This document shows positions 1 to 10,455 of a stretch of 64,000 bases of DNA, in pieces. Source of the stretch: Brachionus rotundiformis. Taxonomy: Eukaryota; Rotifera; Eurotatoria; Ploima; Brachionidae. Position 1 is the stretch's first letter. Every line of letters begins with the position of its first letter. The position numbers and the translations under genes were made by a program. Where the stretch lies: positions 382,752 through 446,751 of the forward strand of contig JAESIW010000180.1 of the NCBI GenBank assembly GCA_016802295.1, read 5' to 3'. A model generated the notes under the pieces. It ran no database searches. It saw nothing but the letters and a program-made list of their open reading frames with translations, and was not told where the DNA came from.

Positions 1-5
1 TAAAC

Positions 6-1625
6 ATGTGCCAAGTCCAAAATTTTCAACTCCGTTCCAAGCTTCATAAACAGGAAAAAATGGACGCATTTGTCGATATCGAATCTGCTTGTCTTGTTGA
101 AAAAATCGAAAAAAACTTAACGGAAGCTAACAGAATTTTCAATAGTCAAGACCAACTGAAAAATTCAATGCAGTATTTGGTCAAAAATTTATGGAGCAGC
201 GTTGCTTTTAGCCTTTCGGATGAAAAACTTATATGTTTGACCAGAGCTAAAAATGAGTTGTTGGACAAATTGGAAAAAAATGAGCAAAAATGCCAATTCA
301 ATGTTGATTATATTCTACAACAATTTGAAATTTTGAAATCAAATAATTTAAAATTGAAAAATAAACTAGAAGAACAAAAAATAATAATAAACAGTCTAAC
401 CGAGTTATCATCAAAAAAAAAGTCAATTGAGAAGCCCATTTTCAGAAATTATTCTTCCAATTACTTGAATTTATTTTTAAAAAAAAATAGCCAAGATTTG
501 ATCGAATTTTTGAAAAGTGAGATTTTTGACCAGAAGATTTTTTATAGGCAAAAAATGATACCAATAGTGAACGACTCGCTCTTCTCAGAATATGAAAATG
601 AAAAGATAATTTCTGATCATGTGAATGAATTTTACAAATATGAAGATTTAATCAGTAAAATTAAGTATGACAAAACGTGTTCCCATATTGGCTTGGTAAT
701 TAAATTTGAGCACATAATTGAGCGTATTTTTTCAGCCCAAGACTGGTCAACTGATAATAATCAAACTCAAAATTTAAATATAAAACCAAAAAATTCCAAA
801 GTTATAAATTGGATAAATAAAGCATTGGTAAAAATAAATTTATCCAAATTTTCTAGTCAATCCGAGTCAATCGTGCACAATATTTATTCAAGTCTTTATA
901 AACTGTTTGGTTTGACAACAATATTTGATGATGAGAGTATGCAAGAGCTTGGCGGTGATGCCATAGACAGACTATTGCTTCCTGTTCTCGAGTCATCTAG
1001 CATAATATTTGACATTTTTGTCACAGATAATTACCATATTTTAAATCAGGAATTAAATTTCAAGACAACTTTGGTACTAACCAGTGCCGCAAATGATGTG
1101 GAAAAGAATTTGATAAGTTTTTTAAATATCTATATCAAAGTTTACAAGATAATTTTTCATAAAAGTGTAGAAAAAAAACTTAAAAAGCATCAAATAGGAC
1201 CAAATGGGGAGAATATTTTAAATTTTTTGTCCTATCTTGAGCTTCTTAAAGACCTGACTGTTCTGGTTTGTAGTTCATTGACTAGGAAATTTGAGACCTA
1301 CGAACCACATTTTCATATGATGAACAATCAAAAAAATTCTCCAGAAAACACTTGGTTTATGAGACTGAAGAAAAATATTTTTAATGCAACTCAACCAGAT
1401 ATATCTCTTCTCAAGTCTATTGAAGAAGAGTTTGTAGACTTGATTTTTAATTGCTCATATTCTCTTTTTTTAACAACTTTAGATTTTACCAAGAAAAATA
1501 ATGTGCCGATCGCTAAATTTGCCATATATTATTTTTCAGATTGTTTTAGTCCTAAAGTTTTGGACTCAGGCTCAACGTTACCATTGGAAAATTCAAGTTT
1601 AGGTTTTTACTCTGATGTCGACTAA
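6..1625 (+). CDS. Unrecognised 539-residue protein with a central coiled coil
   Basis: A single long open frame of 539 codons. The reading frame is still open at the window edge, so the true start may lie further 5'; the Met at base 6 is only the first one visible, and a second Met (MDAFVDIESA) follows at about residue 19. Residues about 100-135 are rich in Lys, Glu, Leu and Asn with heptad-like spacing and suggest a coiled coil; the rest looks alpha-helical and mixed in charge, without a signal peptide, membrane span or catalytic motif that I recognise. Base composition is as AT-rich as its surroundings, with many Asn, Lys, Ile and Phe codons. The length and lack of stops in such AT-rich DNA argue strongly for a real gene. 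I cannot name a family; a structural or tethering role is possible but only guesswork. Confidence 0.75.
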   Translation: MCQVQNFQLRSKLHKQEKMDAFVDIESACLVEKIEKNLTEANRIFNSQDQLKNSMQYLVKNLWSSVAFSLSDEKLICLTRAKNELLDKLEKNEQKCQFNVDYILQQFEILKSNNLKLKNKLEEQKIIINSLTELSSKKKSIEKPIFRNYSSNYLNLFLKKNSQDLIEFLKSEIFDQKIFYRQKMIPIVNDSLFSEYENEKIISDHVNEFYKYEDLISKIKYDKTCSHIGLVIKFEHIIERIFSAQDWSTDNNQTQNLNIKPKNSKVINWINKALVKINLSKFSSQSESIVHNIYSSLYKLFGLTTIFDDESMQELGGDAIDRLLLPVLESSSIIFDIFVTDNYHILNQELNFKTTLVLTSAANDVEKNLISFLNIYIKVYKIIFHKSVEKKLKKHQIGPNGENILNFLSYLELLKDLTVLVCSSLTRKFETYEPHFHMMNNQKNSPENTWFMRLKKNIFNATQPDISLLKSIEEEFVDLIFNCSYSLFLTTLDFTKKNNVPIAKFAIYYFSDCFSPKVLDSGSTLPLENSSLGFYSDVD

Positions 1626-3821
1626 CATTAAACAAATATAAGAATAATAGGGACATACAGCCGAGTAGATTAATAGGATGATGTGAGTCAAAATTGAGTT
1701 TACGATGATAAAAAAATATTAATTTTCTAATTTTTAATAAATTGAAAGAGTTATTTACATTTAATTTTGATATATTTATTTTTGGTTAACTGAATCTAGA
1801 ATACTAAAATTTAGCTTTTACTATTTAAGCAATACAAGTTGAACTTATAATTCAAAAAAATATTCATTTAGGCTTACTAATTTTCCACACTAAATATAAA
1901 TATACCCAAAAAGTTATATTTATAAATAGCGGTTGACAAAAGATGATTGTCCCAAAAGCGGGCGGCAAATACTATGACCAACTTTGCCCATTAAAAAAAG
2001 TGAAAAAGGCTGTTTTTATTTAATTTCTTATTGAAAAAATTTTAAAAATTTTACAGTAATAAAAAATTGTTTTTTTAAAATTGTTTTTTAATCGTTTTTA
2101 AAGGAGTTTAGACAAAATGTGAACCATTGTTAAAAAATCTTCAGCGTTTACCTTAAACTATTCTCTTTTTATTGAAAAGTGTTTAAAAAAAATTTAACTC
2201 TAAAATAGTATTTTTAAATATGAAGGAAGTTAAAATAGATTTGAGAGAGGGAGGGCCTTGGACCCGACACAGCGAGTCTGGTTTAAGTTAGTATTTAAGC
2301 AAAATTTTATTGATTTAATAATAAATTTAGTTTATTTACCAATTCACTTGACCAAAATACACTTGTAAGCTTTTTTGAAACCAAGTAGTTCCAAAACGAG
2401 ATCAAACAAAATAAGGAGGAATTTTTTAAGATATTAAAAAAAGAATCGAACCAGTTGGCAAAGAAAAAATAATAAAAGCTGTTTCTATCAAAAAGTGAGA
2501 AAAGTTAAATAAGCTATTATATTGTCACAAAAAGTTTTTATTTTGAAAAAAAGGAAAAAATTCAAATTGTTTGTTAATTTTTAAACAGAAAATGGGTAAC
2601 TTTTTCAATAGATAAATTAAGTTTTGCATTAGCTCAAAGCTAATATTCTGAATTAACCATTATATTTATAGTGAAATAATTAACATGAATAAAACACTAA
2701 GAACACTAAAAAAATTTTAAAAAAATGATAATTAACACAGGTTTTTAAGTATTTTATCTAAAAGTTTGTTCTCTTAAATTGCAATAAATGAAAGTTTTAA
2801 AATAAAATTTTAACGTTTGTAAAAATTTAGAAGACTTATTTTTTTTTTTTTAATTTAAAAAATAATAGCGAAAAAGAATAAGGTAAAATTTTTTGATCAA
2901 TTCTCATTAGAGCATTTTAGTGAGAATTTCAAATCAAGACATTTTTATCTTTATAACGTATTTAATAATTTATTAAAAGTTAATAATGACTTCGGATGAC
3001 TAATTGTGTAAATTTTTTGGAAAAATAAAAAATATTTTTAAAACTTATTTTATTTTTCAATTTCTATTTCTTTTTTAATAATTTTTAAAACATTATTGTC
3101 AATGTGTCCTAAACTTTAAATGAATAATAATAATCTAAATTTTTAGCTAACAAAATTATACTTGCAAAACGGTAATATAAATGACAATGAAAATAATATG
3201 TGTTGGTGATTGAGGCTATGAAATTAAACATAAATTGATAAGTTAATTAGTAAATTATTATTAGAAAAATATAGAATTCAAGTTGCTTTAATCTTTGAGT
3301 TGTTCCTTTTTTTGATAAATTAAAATTTACTAAAAAAAAATACTGCAACTTAGTGCTAAAAATAAAAACTTTATTTTTAAAATCAATAATCAATTTAAAT
3401 GTTGTTGATGTTTTATTTTTTATGTTTAATTTTAAAAATAATTTGAATTAATTTTTTACAGAAACTTAATTTTTTAGAAATTTTTATATAAAAATTGTCT
3501 TTTAATTTACTTTAGTTTTAAGAATAATTTAATTTATTTATCAAAATTTACAAAAGATATAAGTTTTTTTTGAAATAATTCGTTTTGATCAAAATTCTAA
3601 TCGAAACGATTGAATTCTAAATTTGAAAAAAGAAAAAAATTTAAAAAAATGAAATTAATTCTTTATTTTAAAATCAAATTAAATTGTTAATTAATTAAAC
3701 TTAAAATTTTTTAAATAATAATAAAGTTTTGTTTGATATTTTTAATTTTTTATGCCGTTGATTACCCTCATATAACCGGTGAGGTGAGAATAAAACTGGT
3801 GAGTTTCCTAAGGGCTGAGAT
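1626..3821. other. AT-rich intergenic stretch, no gene seen
   Basis: About 2.2 kb of A/T-rich DNA with many homopolymer runs. I found no open frame of note, no tRNA and no recognisable transposon protein on either strand. Confidence 0.6.
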
Positions 3822-4066
3822 CTAAGTTCTATTTCGTAGATTTCCAATTGCGTATGAAGATTGCAATTTCTGATTGTTGTTGTCTTTCAATTGTAGCTTG
3901 CTGTTCGTTATATTTTCTGTTAACTTTTGAAAGTTGATCCTATAATAAAGATAATTTTTAAGTTACAAAATTTAAGGTTTTATGGTTTTTTTTAATTTGA
4001 TAAGAAAAAAATAAAAAACAATCTGAGATCCTGAATGGTCTTTAAAATCTGATCGATGTTTTGCAT
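3822..4066 (-). CDS. Possible small two-exon gene, coiled-coil-like
   Basis: On the minus strand an ATG at 4066 opens a frame reading MQNIDQILKTIQDLR, with a donor-like GT after 4020. A good acceptor (TTATTATAG) precedes an exon starting at 3939. If joined by phase, the product is about 54 residues and stops at 3822. In the other phase the same exon reads DQLSKVNRKYNEQQATIERQ and onward to a stop at 3829, which looks more like a genuine Gln-rich coiled coil, perhaps the last exon of a gene whose other exons I cannot find. Either way function is unknown, and the call rests only on splice signals and amino-acid character. Confidence 0.22.
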
Positions 4067-4339
4067 AATAAAAATGATTATTTTAATATTTTCGAGTACT
4101 AAGTGTCAGCTATTTGTAAGCTTGTAAAATCTTTGTTTTAATTGAAAAAAATATTTGTTACATAAATTAATTTACAATTGGTAGTTGGTCGCTATTTTTA
4201 TCTTATCATGCTTTCTGATATTTTTTTTTAATTTATAAAAAACAAAGTTATGTCTTAGAGGAGGACAAAGAATGTGAGATTCGAATAGACTACTGATAAG
4301 TACTCTGATAAGTGCCTTGGATGATATGTTTGGAAACGA

Positions 4340-4460
4340 TCAAGCATGGTTTAAAGGAAGGAGCGAATGACTGTATCAGATATTTGTGCTTAGTTACATC
4401 AAAAAGCAAAGACTGGCCTTAAATAGCCCATTGTTCCTGATTTCATTGACTTAAGAAATT
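4340..4460 (+). mobile_element. Short non-LTR retrotransposon (LINE RT) relic
   Basis: This stretch resembles the LINE at 14.1 kb in the region just upstream of the first RT aspartate. Reading through stops, it gives QAWFKGRSE, then LYQIFVLSYIKKQRLALNSP, which aligns with QAGFRRGRGCIDQIFTLRN and the following residues there. It is broken by stops and is clearly dead. The same family left further relics at 7.35-8.06 kb and 15.4 kb. Confidence 0.5.
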
Positions 4461-4476
4461 TTTTTACTTAAGAAAT

Positions 4477-4547
4477 TATTTCATACTTAACTTAATACTT
4501 TGTCTAATTATTAGTCAAGCATTTAAAAACATTTAATGGTCATAATA
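4477..4547. repeat. Left copy of a 70-bp inverted repeat
   Basis: About 70 bp here, containing TAATACTTTGTCTAATTATT, recurs almost perfectly in reverse complement at 10871-10940, roughly 6.4 kb away. I count only a few mismatches over the whole length; similarity ends sharply on both sides. It could be two dispersed copies of a small element, or remnants of the ends of a larger element that spanned the tRNA/P450 region. Confidence 0.75.
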
Positions 4548-4549
4548 AA

Positions 4550-4995
4550 AACTTTATTCTACGTAGGAGCGAAAATTCATCAAGTATAGTTTTAATATTA
4601 TTATAATGATTTTTCGATGAATGACCACATAAAACATAAAGTACAGCTAATAAAACTGACTGAAGATTTAATCTAGAAAATGAGCAGTTATAGCAATATA
4701 AGAAAAATTCTAGACTGATGTCCGTTGAAAGGGTAACGTTTTTCAGATTCAATAATTTTGTTATGACAATTTTTTTCTGTTTTTCAAAATATAAGCTTGA
4801 TAGCTCTAACAATTCTTTTCGTGAAGCCAACTTAAAATTTGGATTGAGTAAATTGCAGAAAAGCTTAAAATATTTGTTTTCAGCACGTCGAAAAATTTGT
4901 CCCTTTTTATTTGACTTTCCTATTAAATTTTTCTTAGTTTCTTAGACTTAAAATATTCCCCGCATTTGCCTTTTTTTTCTCCGAATTCTTGATCA
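4550..4995 (-). pseudogene. Degraded hAT-family transposase fragment
   Basis: Minus-strand translation gives FRRAENKYFKLFCNLLNPNF, then LASRKELLELSSLYFEKQKK, VTLSTDIS, and further on CGHSSKNHYNNIKTILDEF. The order 'small-residue-rich segment, LNP.(F/Y), (P/A)SRK.L, (S/T)TD, then H-x-(A/S).N(I/H)' is that of the N-terminal half of hAT/ZBED transposases (first catalytic Asp in the TD motif). The frame shifts near 4930 relative to an upstream Lys-rich, single-Cys segment, and no C-terminal dimerisation domain follows, so this is a dead fragment. An additional minus-strand frame at 5004-5246 may be part of the same element, but an in-frame TAA separates them. The family assignment is from motif order by eye. 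Confidence 0.45.
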
Positions 4996-5319
4996 TCGTG
5001 ATATTAAGATAAATTTACTGATTCTGAATGTGAAATATCATCCTCATGAACAGAAAATACATGTTGAGTCAAGCACTGGTTTTTATTCTCCTGATAAATC
5101 TTCTGATTAGTTGAACAAGGTTCTTGATTATTGAAAAAGCTGAAAAACGAAAAAGAGAATCCATTCCCGATTTTAAGGATATCATTAAATTGACCAATAA
5201 TAAAAAAACTCGATGATGAAACAGAAATTGAAATTTTCTCACTCATTGATAGAAACAGCTTTTATTATTTTTTCTTGGCTTACTCGTTCGATTCTTTTTT
5301 TTTAATTTCTTTTGAAAGT

Positions 5320-5800
5320 TCATCCTTATTTAAGAAATTGTTCGATCTAATTTTGAGTATCAAGTCACATGAAAAAAGTTCTCGATAGGATTAAGATCAG
5401 GTGGTATGGCACATTATGGTAAGAAAGATATATTTTTCTCATCAACACACTCTTTAATTAGGATTGCTCTATGTTCTGGTACTCCATCCCGTTGAAAAAT
5501 ATATTAACTGCACTGCATATTTTCTCCAAATTGTTCCGTCTGATTTGGTCAAGAATATCATTCAACTACAAGCTAAAACTAAATGTTAACTTCCCGAAAG
5601 AATACAAAATGAGGACTTTGTCAATTTTGTGATGATAAATTGATCTAATTCTAAAATTAAAACCAGTAGTAGTGTCCATTTCTGTGGACTCAAAGAATCT
5701 TTTAAAAGGAACTCATGAAAAAAAGGTACTCTGGCGAAATTTCCAAGGAGAATTTATTACTTCATTTGTTCCAGATTTTAATACTTTATATACAGAGATC
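5320..5800 (-). pseudogene. Tc1/mariner transposase relic 1
   Basis: On the minus strand bases 5510-5370 read FQRDGVPEHRAILIKECVDE, then KNISFLP, a stop, CAIPPDLNPIENFF. This is the end of a Tc1-type DDE domain: the QxD-xxPxH block containing the second Asp and the PDLNPIEN block containing the terminal Glu. The Trp normally following LP is a TAA. Upstream (5510-5800) coding similarity is only weakly visible. Inactive. Confidence 0.7.
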
Positions 5801-5884
5801 TTTATAAATTAGAAGCTTTATTGTAAGCTTTTATTAAATGATAATAAAATATTTTGTATAATAGTTATATTCAACAAAAAAGTC

Positions 5885-5901
5885 CGTCCCTAGGTGGATT
5901 C

Positions 5902-5938
<37 letters not shown>

Positions 5939-5958
5939 GCCGATTGCGCCATAGAGAC
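5885..5958 (-). tRNA. tRNA-Asn (GUU), copy 1
   Basis: The reverse complement starts GTCTCTATGGCGCAATCGG and ends CCACCTAGGGACG, giving a 7-bp acceptor stem (GTCTCTA/TAGGGAC with one G-T pair), A- and B-box promoters, the anticodon loop CTGTTAA (GTT) and discriminator G. It is 74 nt without intron. A T6 run directly downstream on the minus strand serves as a Pol III terminator. The body is identical to the copies at 9398 and 9948. Confidence 0.97.
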
Positions 5959-6211
5959 ATTGGTAAGTTAACCCACTAAGTATTGACCATTAATCTTTTA
6001 TTATTCTAAGATATTTGAATTTTTGAAGCTTTTTCAAAATTATAATACATAAATAATTAACTTTTTTGATTAAATAAATAATTAAGAGCTGAAAACGTTT
6101 TTTTAATTTTGATATTACACAACTCTTTTTTTTTCACGTTTTACCATCATAATTTATAGGTTATTTAAGTTTTTTAATTTTTAAAAAAAGGTAATTTTAT
6201 TTAAATAAAGA

Positions 6212-9200
6212 ATGAAAATACTTTCTAATATTAATATTTCAAAAAAAAATATTTTTTTCCTTCTTTTCGGAAGCAGTCTCGCATTTTTTGGCTACAAAAC
6301 CCTTAAAATTTACCTTCTTCGACAAAAGTACAGACACATACCAGGTCCAAAAACAAAAGGACTTCTCGGATTTTATCTAGGAAATGTCATCGAAATAAAA
6401 AATTTGCCAAAAAATAAAATATTTCCAGATCTTGTGGTAGAATGGATAAAAGAACATGGTCATGTGATTAAATTCCAAATAGTAGATAAAATGGTTGTTT
6501 TCACAATCAATCCAGAAACTATCAGAGTAAATATTATCATTTAATAAACAAAATCAGTGAGATAGAAATTTTTAAAAGGATGTTTTCATTGCTCACAACT
6601 TTTCAAAGCATCCTCATGTATATTCAATATTTGGCTTTCCACTTGGCATTAGATTTTTGGGAAATGGTCTTGTAACAGATTTGGATAATGAAAGATGGCG
6701 ATACCGGCGCAACTTATTCAACCCATCATTTCATAAACAGTATTTGTTAAATTGATCATTTTAAATTCTGTTTATAAGAAAAAATTTAAGAGCTTTGATG
6801 ACATTTTTGCACGAATTTAACAACAAAAGTGATGCTTTGATGACCAAATTGCGCTCAAAGGCTGAGAAAGAAGAAGAAGTGTTCATTTTAGACGAGGCAA
6901 ATAACATGACCATGGATGTCATTGCTTCCGTAAGCCTTATTAATGATTCTAAAATTTACTCCTTAATAATCAAAATTAGGTTGGATTTAGTATGGAAATA
7001 GATAGCATTAATTATGACAACAATTTAAAAGGATACGTATTCAAAGCTCTAGAGGGCTTCAACAAAATTTTGTTCAATCCTTTTCTAAGAGTATATTGAT
7101 ATATTTGATAAGATTTTTTTTATTAGAGATTTTTTATTTATTTTTAGTTTTCCATATCAGGATGGTCTTATATCAAGAATTATAAACGTATAATCAAAAA
7201 TCTTAGAGATTTGGGAAGATTTCAAATTTTAAAAAGAATCGAATCTATCAAAGACGGCTCTTATGTTTCTGATGATTTGATAACTTTAATGCTTAGAAAT
7301 AACCGTATGATTTTTTTATTTTTTTCTATTATATAAATGTACATTTCTAAATGTATTCGCTCTTTTTGGAGAAATTCGTCATTACTTTTGATTTCCACTA
7401 AAATCGACCCTTTGCTTTAATCATTGACTAGTTCTTTCGTGATTTTTGACATCCATGTTTCTGCTGGTCATCCTATTTTACGTCTTTGAAATGTCTGTAG
7501 AAGGATTCTATTTTGAATACGAGTTTCTTTTGTCTTTTATTCTTGGTGCATTGATTCAGCAGTTCTGAACATCCGTTCTGTTCTGTAAGGCCAAAGTATC
7601 TCGAGAATCCTCCTCAGAATATAAAAGCGTTGCTTTAACCTCACTGTTGTACATTTTAAGTTTTGTAGCTGGACATATTGGTCGTATTCTCACTAAGACA
7701 TCTACCATTTGCTTTGGCAAGTAGTCTACTCAAGATCTCTTTTTGTGTAAACATTATCCCCACATTGATGTCGCTTCCTTAGTATGTGTATTTGCTTAGT
7801 GTACAATCAATGGTGATTTGGTTTTCCAATTCGGTGTTTATACACATGACTTTTGCTTGACCAAAACTTTGGTGTTAATCTCAATCGTTTACCAGTGATT
7901 GCCCTTGGACTGGCAGTTGCTTTCTTCATGGCACAGTCAAAGAGAGAACACATGCGTGTTTGACTCTTGTACCCAATAGAGCTCCTTTTTCTTGAATTAG
8001 GCTACACTTGGATTTCTCGTAGAAGAGTTTTATCAAGTTAAATTCCTTAAGTCAATGAAATCAAGACTTTTCAGAGTAAAAAACTAAAATTACTAAAATA
8101 TTTTTAATTAATTATTTTAAATCTCTATCGAAGTGATTTTACTAATTGAATTTTGCACCAATTAAGTCACCAATAAACTAGTTTCAAAATACATTGAAAC
8201 ATTTTTCATCCAAAATAAAGCTAGTTCCTAAAGATGTTCAGATACGATGATAATTTTCAATCAAAATTTAAAAAATTTTTTTAGACTCAAATTATTATTG
8301 ATAAAATAAATCAAAACTTAGCTTAAATTAAAATATTTATCTTTTTTTTTAATTTCTTTATCTTTTATAATAAAACTTTTTTGAATATCGCACAAAGTTG
8401 GATCTATTTCTTTTCTGGAAACGAAAATTGAATTTTAATTTAAAAGATTGGACTCTTTGATATTCATTTAATACTTTTAGAGATGTGTTTACTTTGATTA
8501 GTTAGCAATATTAAAATTTCTAATTAAGAAAATGAAGAGTTTGAAATCGAGGATTTGATTGATGATTTTGTTTCATTATTTATCGCTGGTCAAGAAACTA
8601 CGGCCAATTTAATCGCACAAGTGGTTCTTGAAGTTGGACAAAAACCAGAAATATTGAAAAAGTAAAAATAAGAAATTAAGTCAATTGATTTTAAATTATG
8701 TTTAAAAGAATAAAAAAGGAAATAGAAGAAGAGATTGGATTCAAAACTGATCTAAAATATGAAGATTTAAATAAGCTTAAGTATTTGAACTGTGTAGTTA
8801 AAGAAACTCTCAGAAAGTGGAGCATTGTACCATTTTTAAGCCGTAAAGCCGATGTGGCTTTGAATATTTTGGGTTTCGATATACCAAAAGGTTCTAACAT
8901 CCAGGTAAATCATCAAGTAAAAAATTGATACCTGTACCAATATTATATTTGATTATAGGTTTCATCATATGTGAGTGGAAATTGTGAAGAATTTTTCAAG
9001 AATCCAAAAGAGTTTGACCCAGATAGATTTTTAAATGAAAAAAATGAAACTAAAAACTACACTTATTTTCCATTTAGTTTGGGAGCTAGAAATTGTCTCG
9101 GTCAAAATTTTGCTCAAGTAAGATAGTCTATCTTAAAGATCAATTTTTATGTATTATTTTAAAAAAATTCTAGATTGAAGCCAAAGTTTGCTTGACTAAG

Positions 9201-9317
9201 TTTTTTCAAAATTTTGATTTCGAATTGAATTCAGAGCAAAGTTTTTATCCCGCTCAACATAGCACAATTAGTCCAGCTGGACGAACAAAATGTAAATTAT
9301 CTATCAAAAGCTTATAA
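6212..9317 (+). CDS. Cytochrome P450, CYP46A1-like, nine exons
   Basis: Reading by phase and GT-AG signals, exons are 6212-6526, 6579-6739, 6791-6929, 6980-7090, 7148-7304, 8529-8661, 8709-8904, 8959-9117 and 9174-9317, giving 504 residues, a normal P450 length. The N-terminus has a membrane anchor (residues about 10-30) and the hinge IPGPKTKG. Hallmarks are present: the I-helix AGQETT, the K-helix KETLRK (ExxR), DPDRF, and the heme loop FSLGARNCLG with its Cys thiolate. Overall pattern, including the ERWRYRRNLFNPSFH block, is closest to CYP46A1 (cholesterol 24-hydroxylase), a microsomal, NADPH-P450-reductase-dependent monooxygenase; the substrate here is unknown. Intron 5 is 1.2 kb because a LINE relic sits in it in antisense. 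The gene lies between tRNA-Asn copies 1 and 2. No defect is seen in the joined frame. Confidence 0.88.
7345..8060 (-). mobile_element. LINE RT relic inside P450 intron 5, antisense to the gene
   Basis: The reverse complement follows the 14.1-15.24 kb LINE from just before the fingers/palm segment to near its C-terminus: TTGATAAAACTCTTCTA, then a stretch matching the GVRQGC region, CTGAGGAGGATTCTCGAGAT (LRRILGI/RY), and at its end GTGGAAATCAAAAGTAATGA, matching 15199-15218. Indels and stops are frequent and an inner part containing the FADD box is missing. It explains the single oversized intron of the gene. Confidence 0.8.
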
Positions 9318-9397
9318 AAATTTAACCTTTTAGTTTTAATAAAATAATTTTAAAAAAATTTATTATAAAAAATTCTAATTTATTTAAGAAAAAAATT

Positions 9398-9414
9398 CGT
9401 CCCTAGGTGGATTC

Positions 9415-9451
<37 letters not shown>

Positions 9452-9471
9452 GCCGATTGCGCCATAGAGAC
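9398..9471 (-). tRNA. tRNA-Asn (GUU), copy 2
   Basis: 74-nt body identical to the copy at 5885-5958, with anticodon GTT, A and B boxes and discriminator G. A T7 run follows on the minus strand. Its 5' flank differs from that of copies 1 and 3. It lies 80 bp past the P450 stop codon, on the opposite strand. Confidence 0.97.
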
Positions 9472-9566
9472 AGTTATCAAGTCCAAAGCTTAAAAACTAA
9501 TTCAATCCTCCAAATTAAAAAATTATCAAATAACAATTTTAAAAATCTTTAAAATAAAGAGATTTT

Positions 9567-9845
9567 TTATGTTGGTAAATCTGTTTTGCCAGAATCATCT
9601 GATACATTAATAAAAAATCGGTTAATCAACAATCCGACTATTGAGATGGTTAACACAAGCCAAATAATTAGAAGAATTTTTATTTTTTTAAAACTTGGTG
9701 ATTCATTTGTCACAAGAGACACAACTGTTTCTTTTTCGTGGCTACTGTTTAGGTCAAAACTAAATGAAGAGCCCAATGTCCATTGAGAATTTTTGGACGC
9801 TGTCTCTTTTATGGCAGTATCAAATAAGTCGGGCACTTTTTTCAT
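9567..9845 (-). CDS. Small single-pass membrane protein (92 residues)
   Basis: A 92-codon frame on the minus strand. Residues 1-50 are polar with many Ser, Thr, Lys and Glu; residues about 55-77 (KILLIIWLVLTISIVGLLIN) form one strong membrane segment preceded by Lys-Lys; the last 15 residues are short and acidic. There is no cleavable signal, so it would be a tail-anchored-like or type II protein. A fully hydrophobic run flanked by basic residues is unlikely by chance. The opposite strand is also open over most of it (from 9586) but that product has no features. It is squeezed between tRNA-Asn copies 2 and 3. No family recognised. Confidence 0.5.
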   Translation of the reverse strand: MKKVPDLFDTAIKETASKNSQWTLGSSFSFDLNSSHEKETVVSLVTNESPSFKKIKILLIIWLVLTISIVGLLINRFFINVSDDSGKTDLPT

Positions 9846-9947
9846 TATATTTTAATTTAAATTACTCGATATAATTTTTACTTGGTTACTTAAATTTGGG
9901 TATCCATAGATTACTTAATTATTTTTTTAAAATTAAAAAATAAAATT

Positions 9948-9964
9948 CGTCCCTAGGTGGATTC

Positions 9965-10001
<37 letters not shown>

Positions 10002-10021
10002 GCCGATTGCGCCATAGAGAC
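9948..10021 (-). tRNA. tRNA-Asn (GUU), copy 3
   Basis: 74-nt body identical to copies 1 and 2. The sequence 5' of it on the minus strand (10022-10055: ATTGGTAAACTAGCCCGCTA and onward on plus) closely matches that next to copy 1 (5959-5992), so copies 1 and 3 share a duplicated upstream flank. TTTTA is downstream as a possible terminator. Confidence 0.97.
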
Positions 10022-10038
10022 ATTGGTAAACTAGCCCG

Positions 10039-10455
10039 CTAAGTATTGATCATTTTCTCAATTTTCGATATACTTCTGTTAAACTTTTTTATTTTTAAAG
10101 GCCAAAAATCATTCAGTTTTTTAAAGGAAAATTTATAATTAAACAAAATATTATTAAAATTTAATTTTTTAATTTTATAATCTAAAACCATATCAACAAA
10201 CATAAGACCATATTTTCTGACTAATCTCACAAAGTTCATCAACAAAAATCTTGCCAATAAGGTTTATATGAATTGGAAAATTTTAGACACATCTGTAAAA
10301 AGCATTTCGTATTCAGATTGAAATAAATGCTTCTTTCTTGTTTGGCTTAAGGTGTTTGGATGAGCATTATAAGTATTTGAACAGATGAACTTGTTGTATT
10401 CATCTTTGAGAAGAAAAGTATTTTCAATGATATTGGTATTTAACATGAAAAACAT
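10039..10455 (-). pseudogene. Possible coding fragment split by one in-frame stop
   Basis: Two minus-strand frames, 10455-10264 (63 codons) and 10257-10039 (72 codons), lie in the same phase and are separated only by a TAA at 10266-10264. Read through, they make about 138 codons rich in Phe, Asn and Lys (for example NAHPNTLSQTRKKHLFQSEY). I recognise no family. It could be a recently broken gene, part of a dead transposon near the inverted repeat at 10871, or chance. Confidence 0.25.

Noticed and set aside
4718..4945. Plus-strand 75-codon frame
   Set aside because: Lies opposite the hAT relic, which has the recognisable motifs; the plus frame has none.
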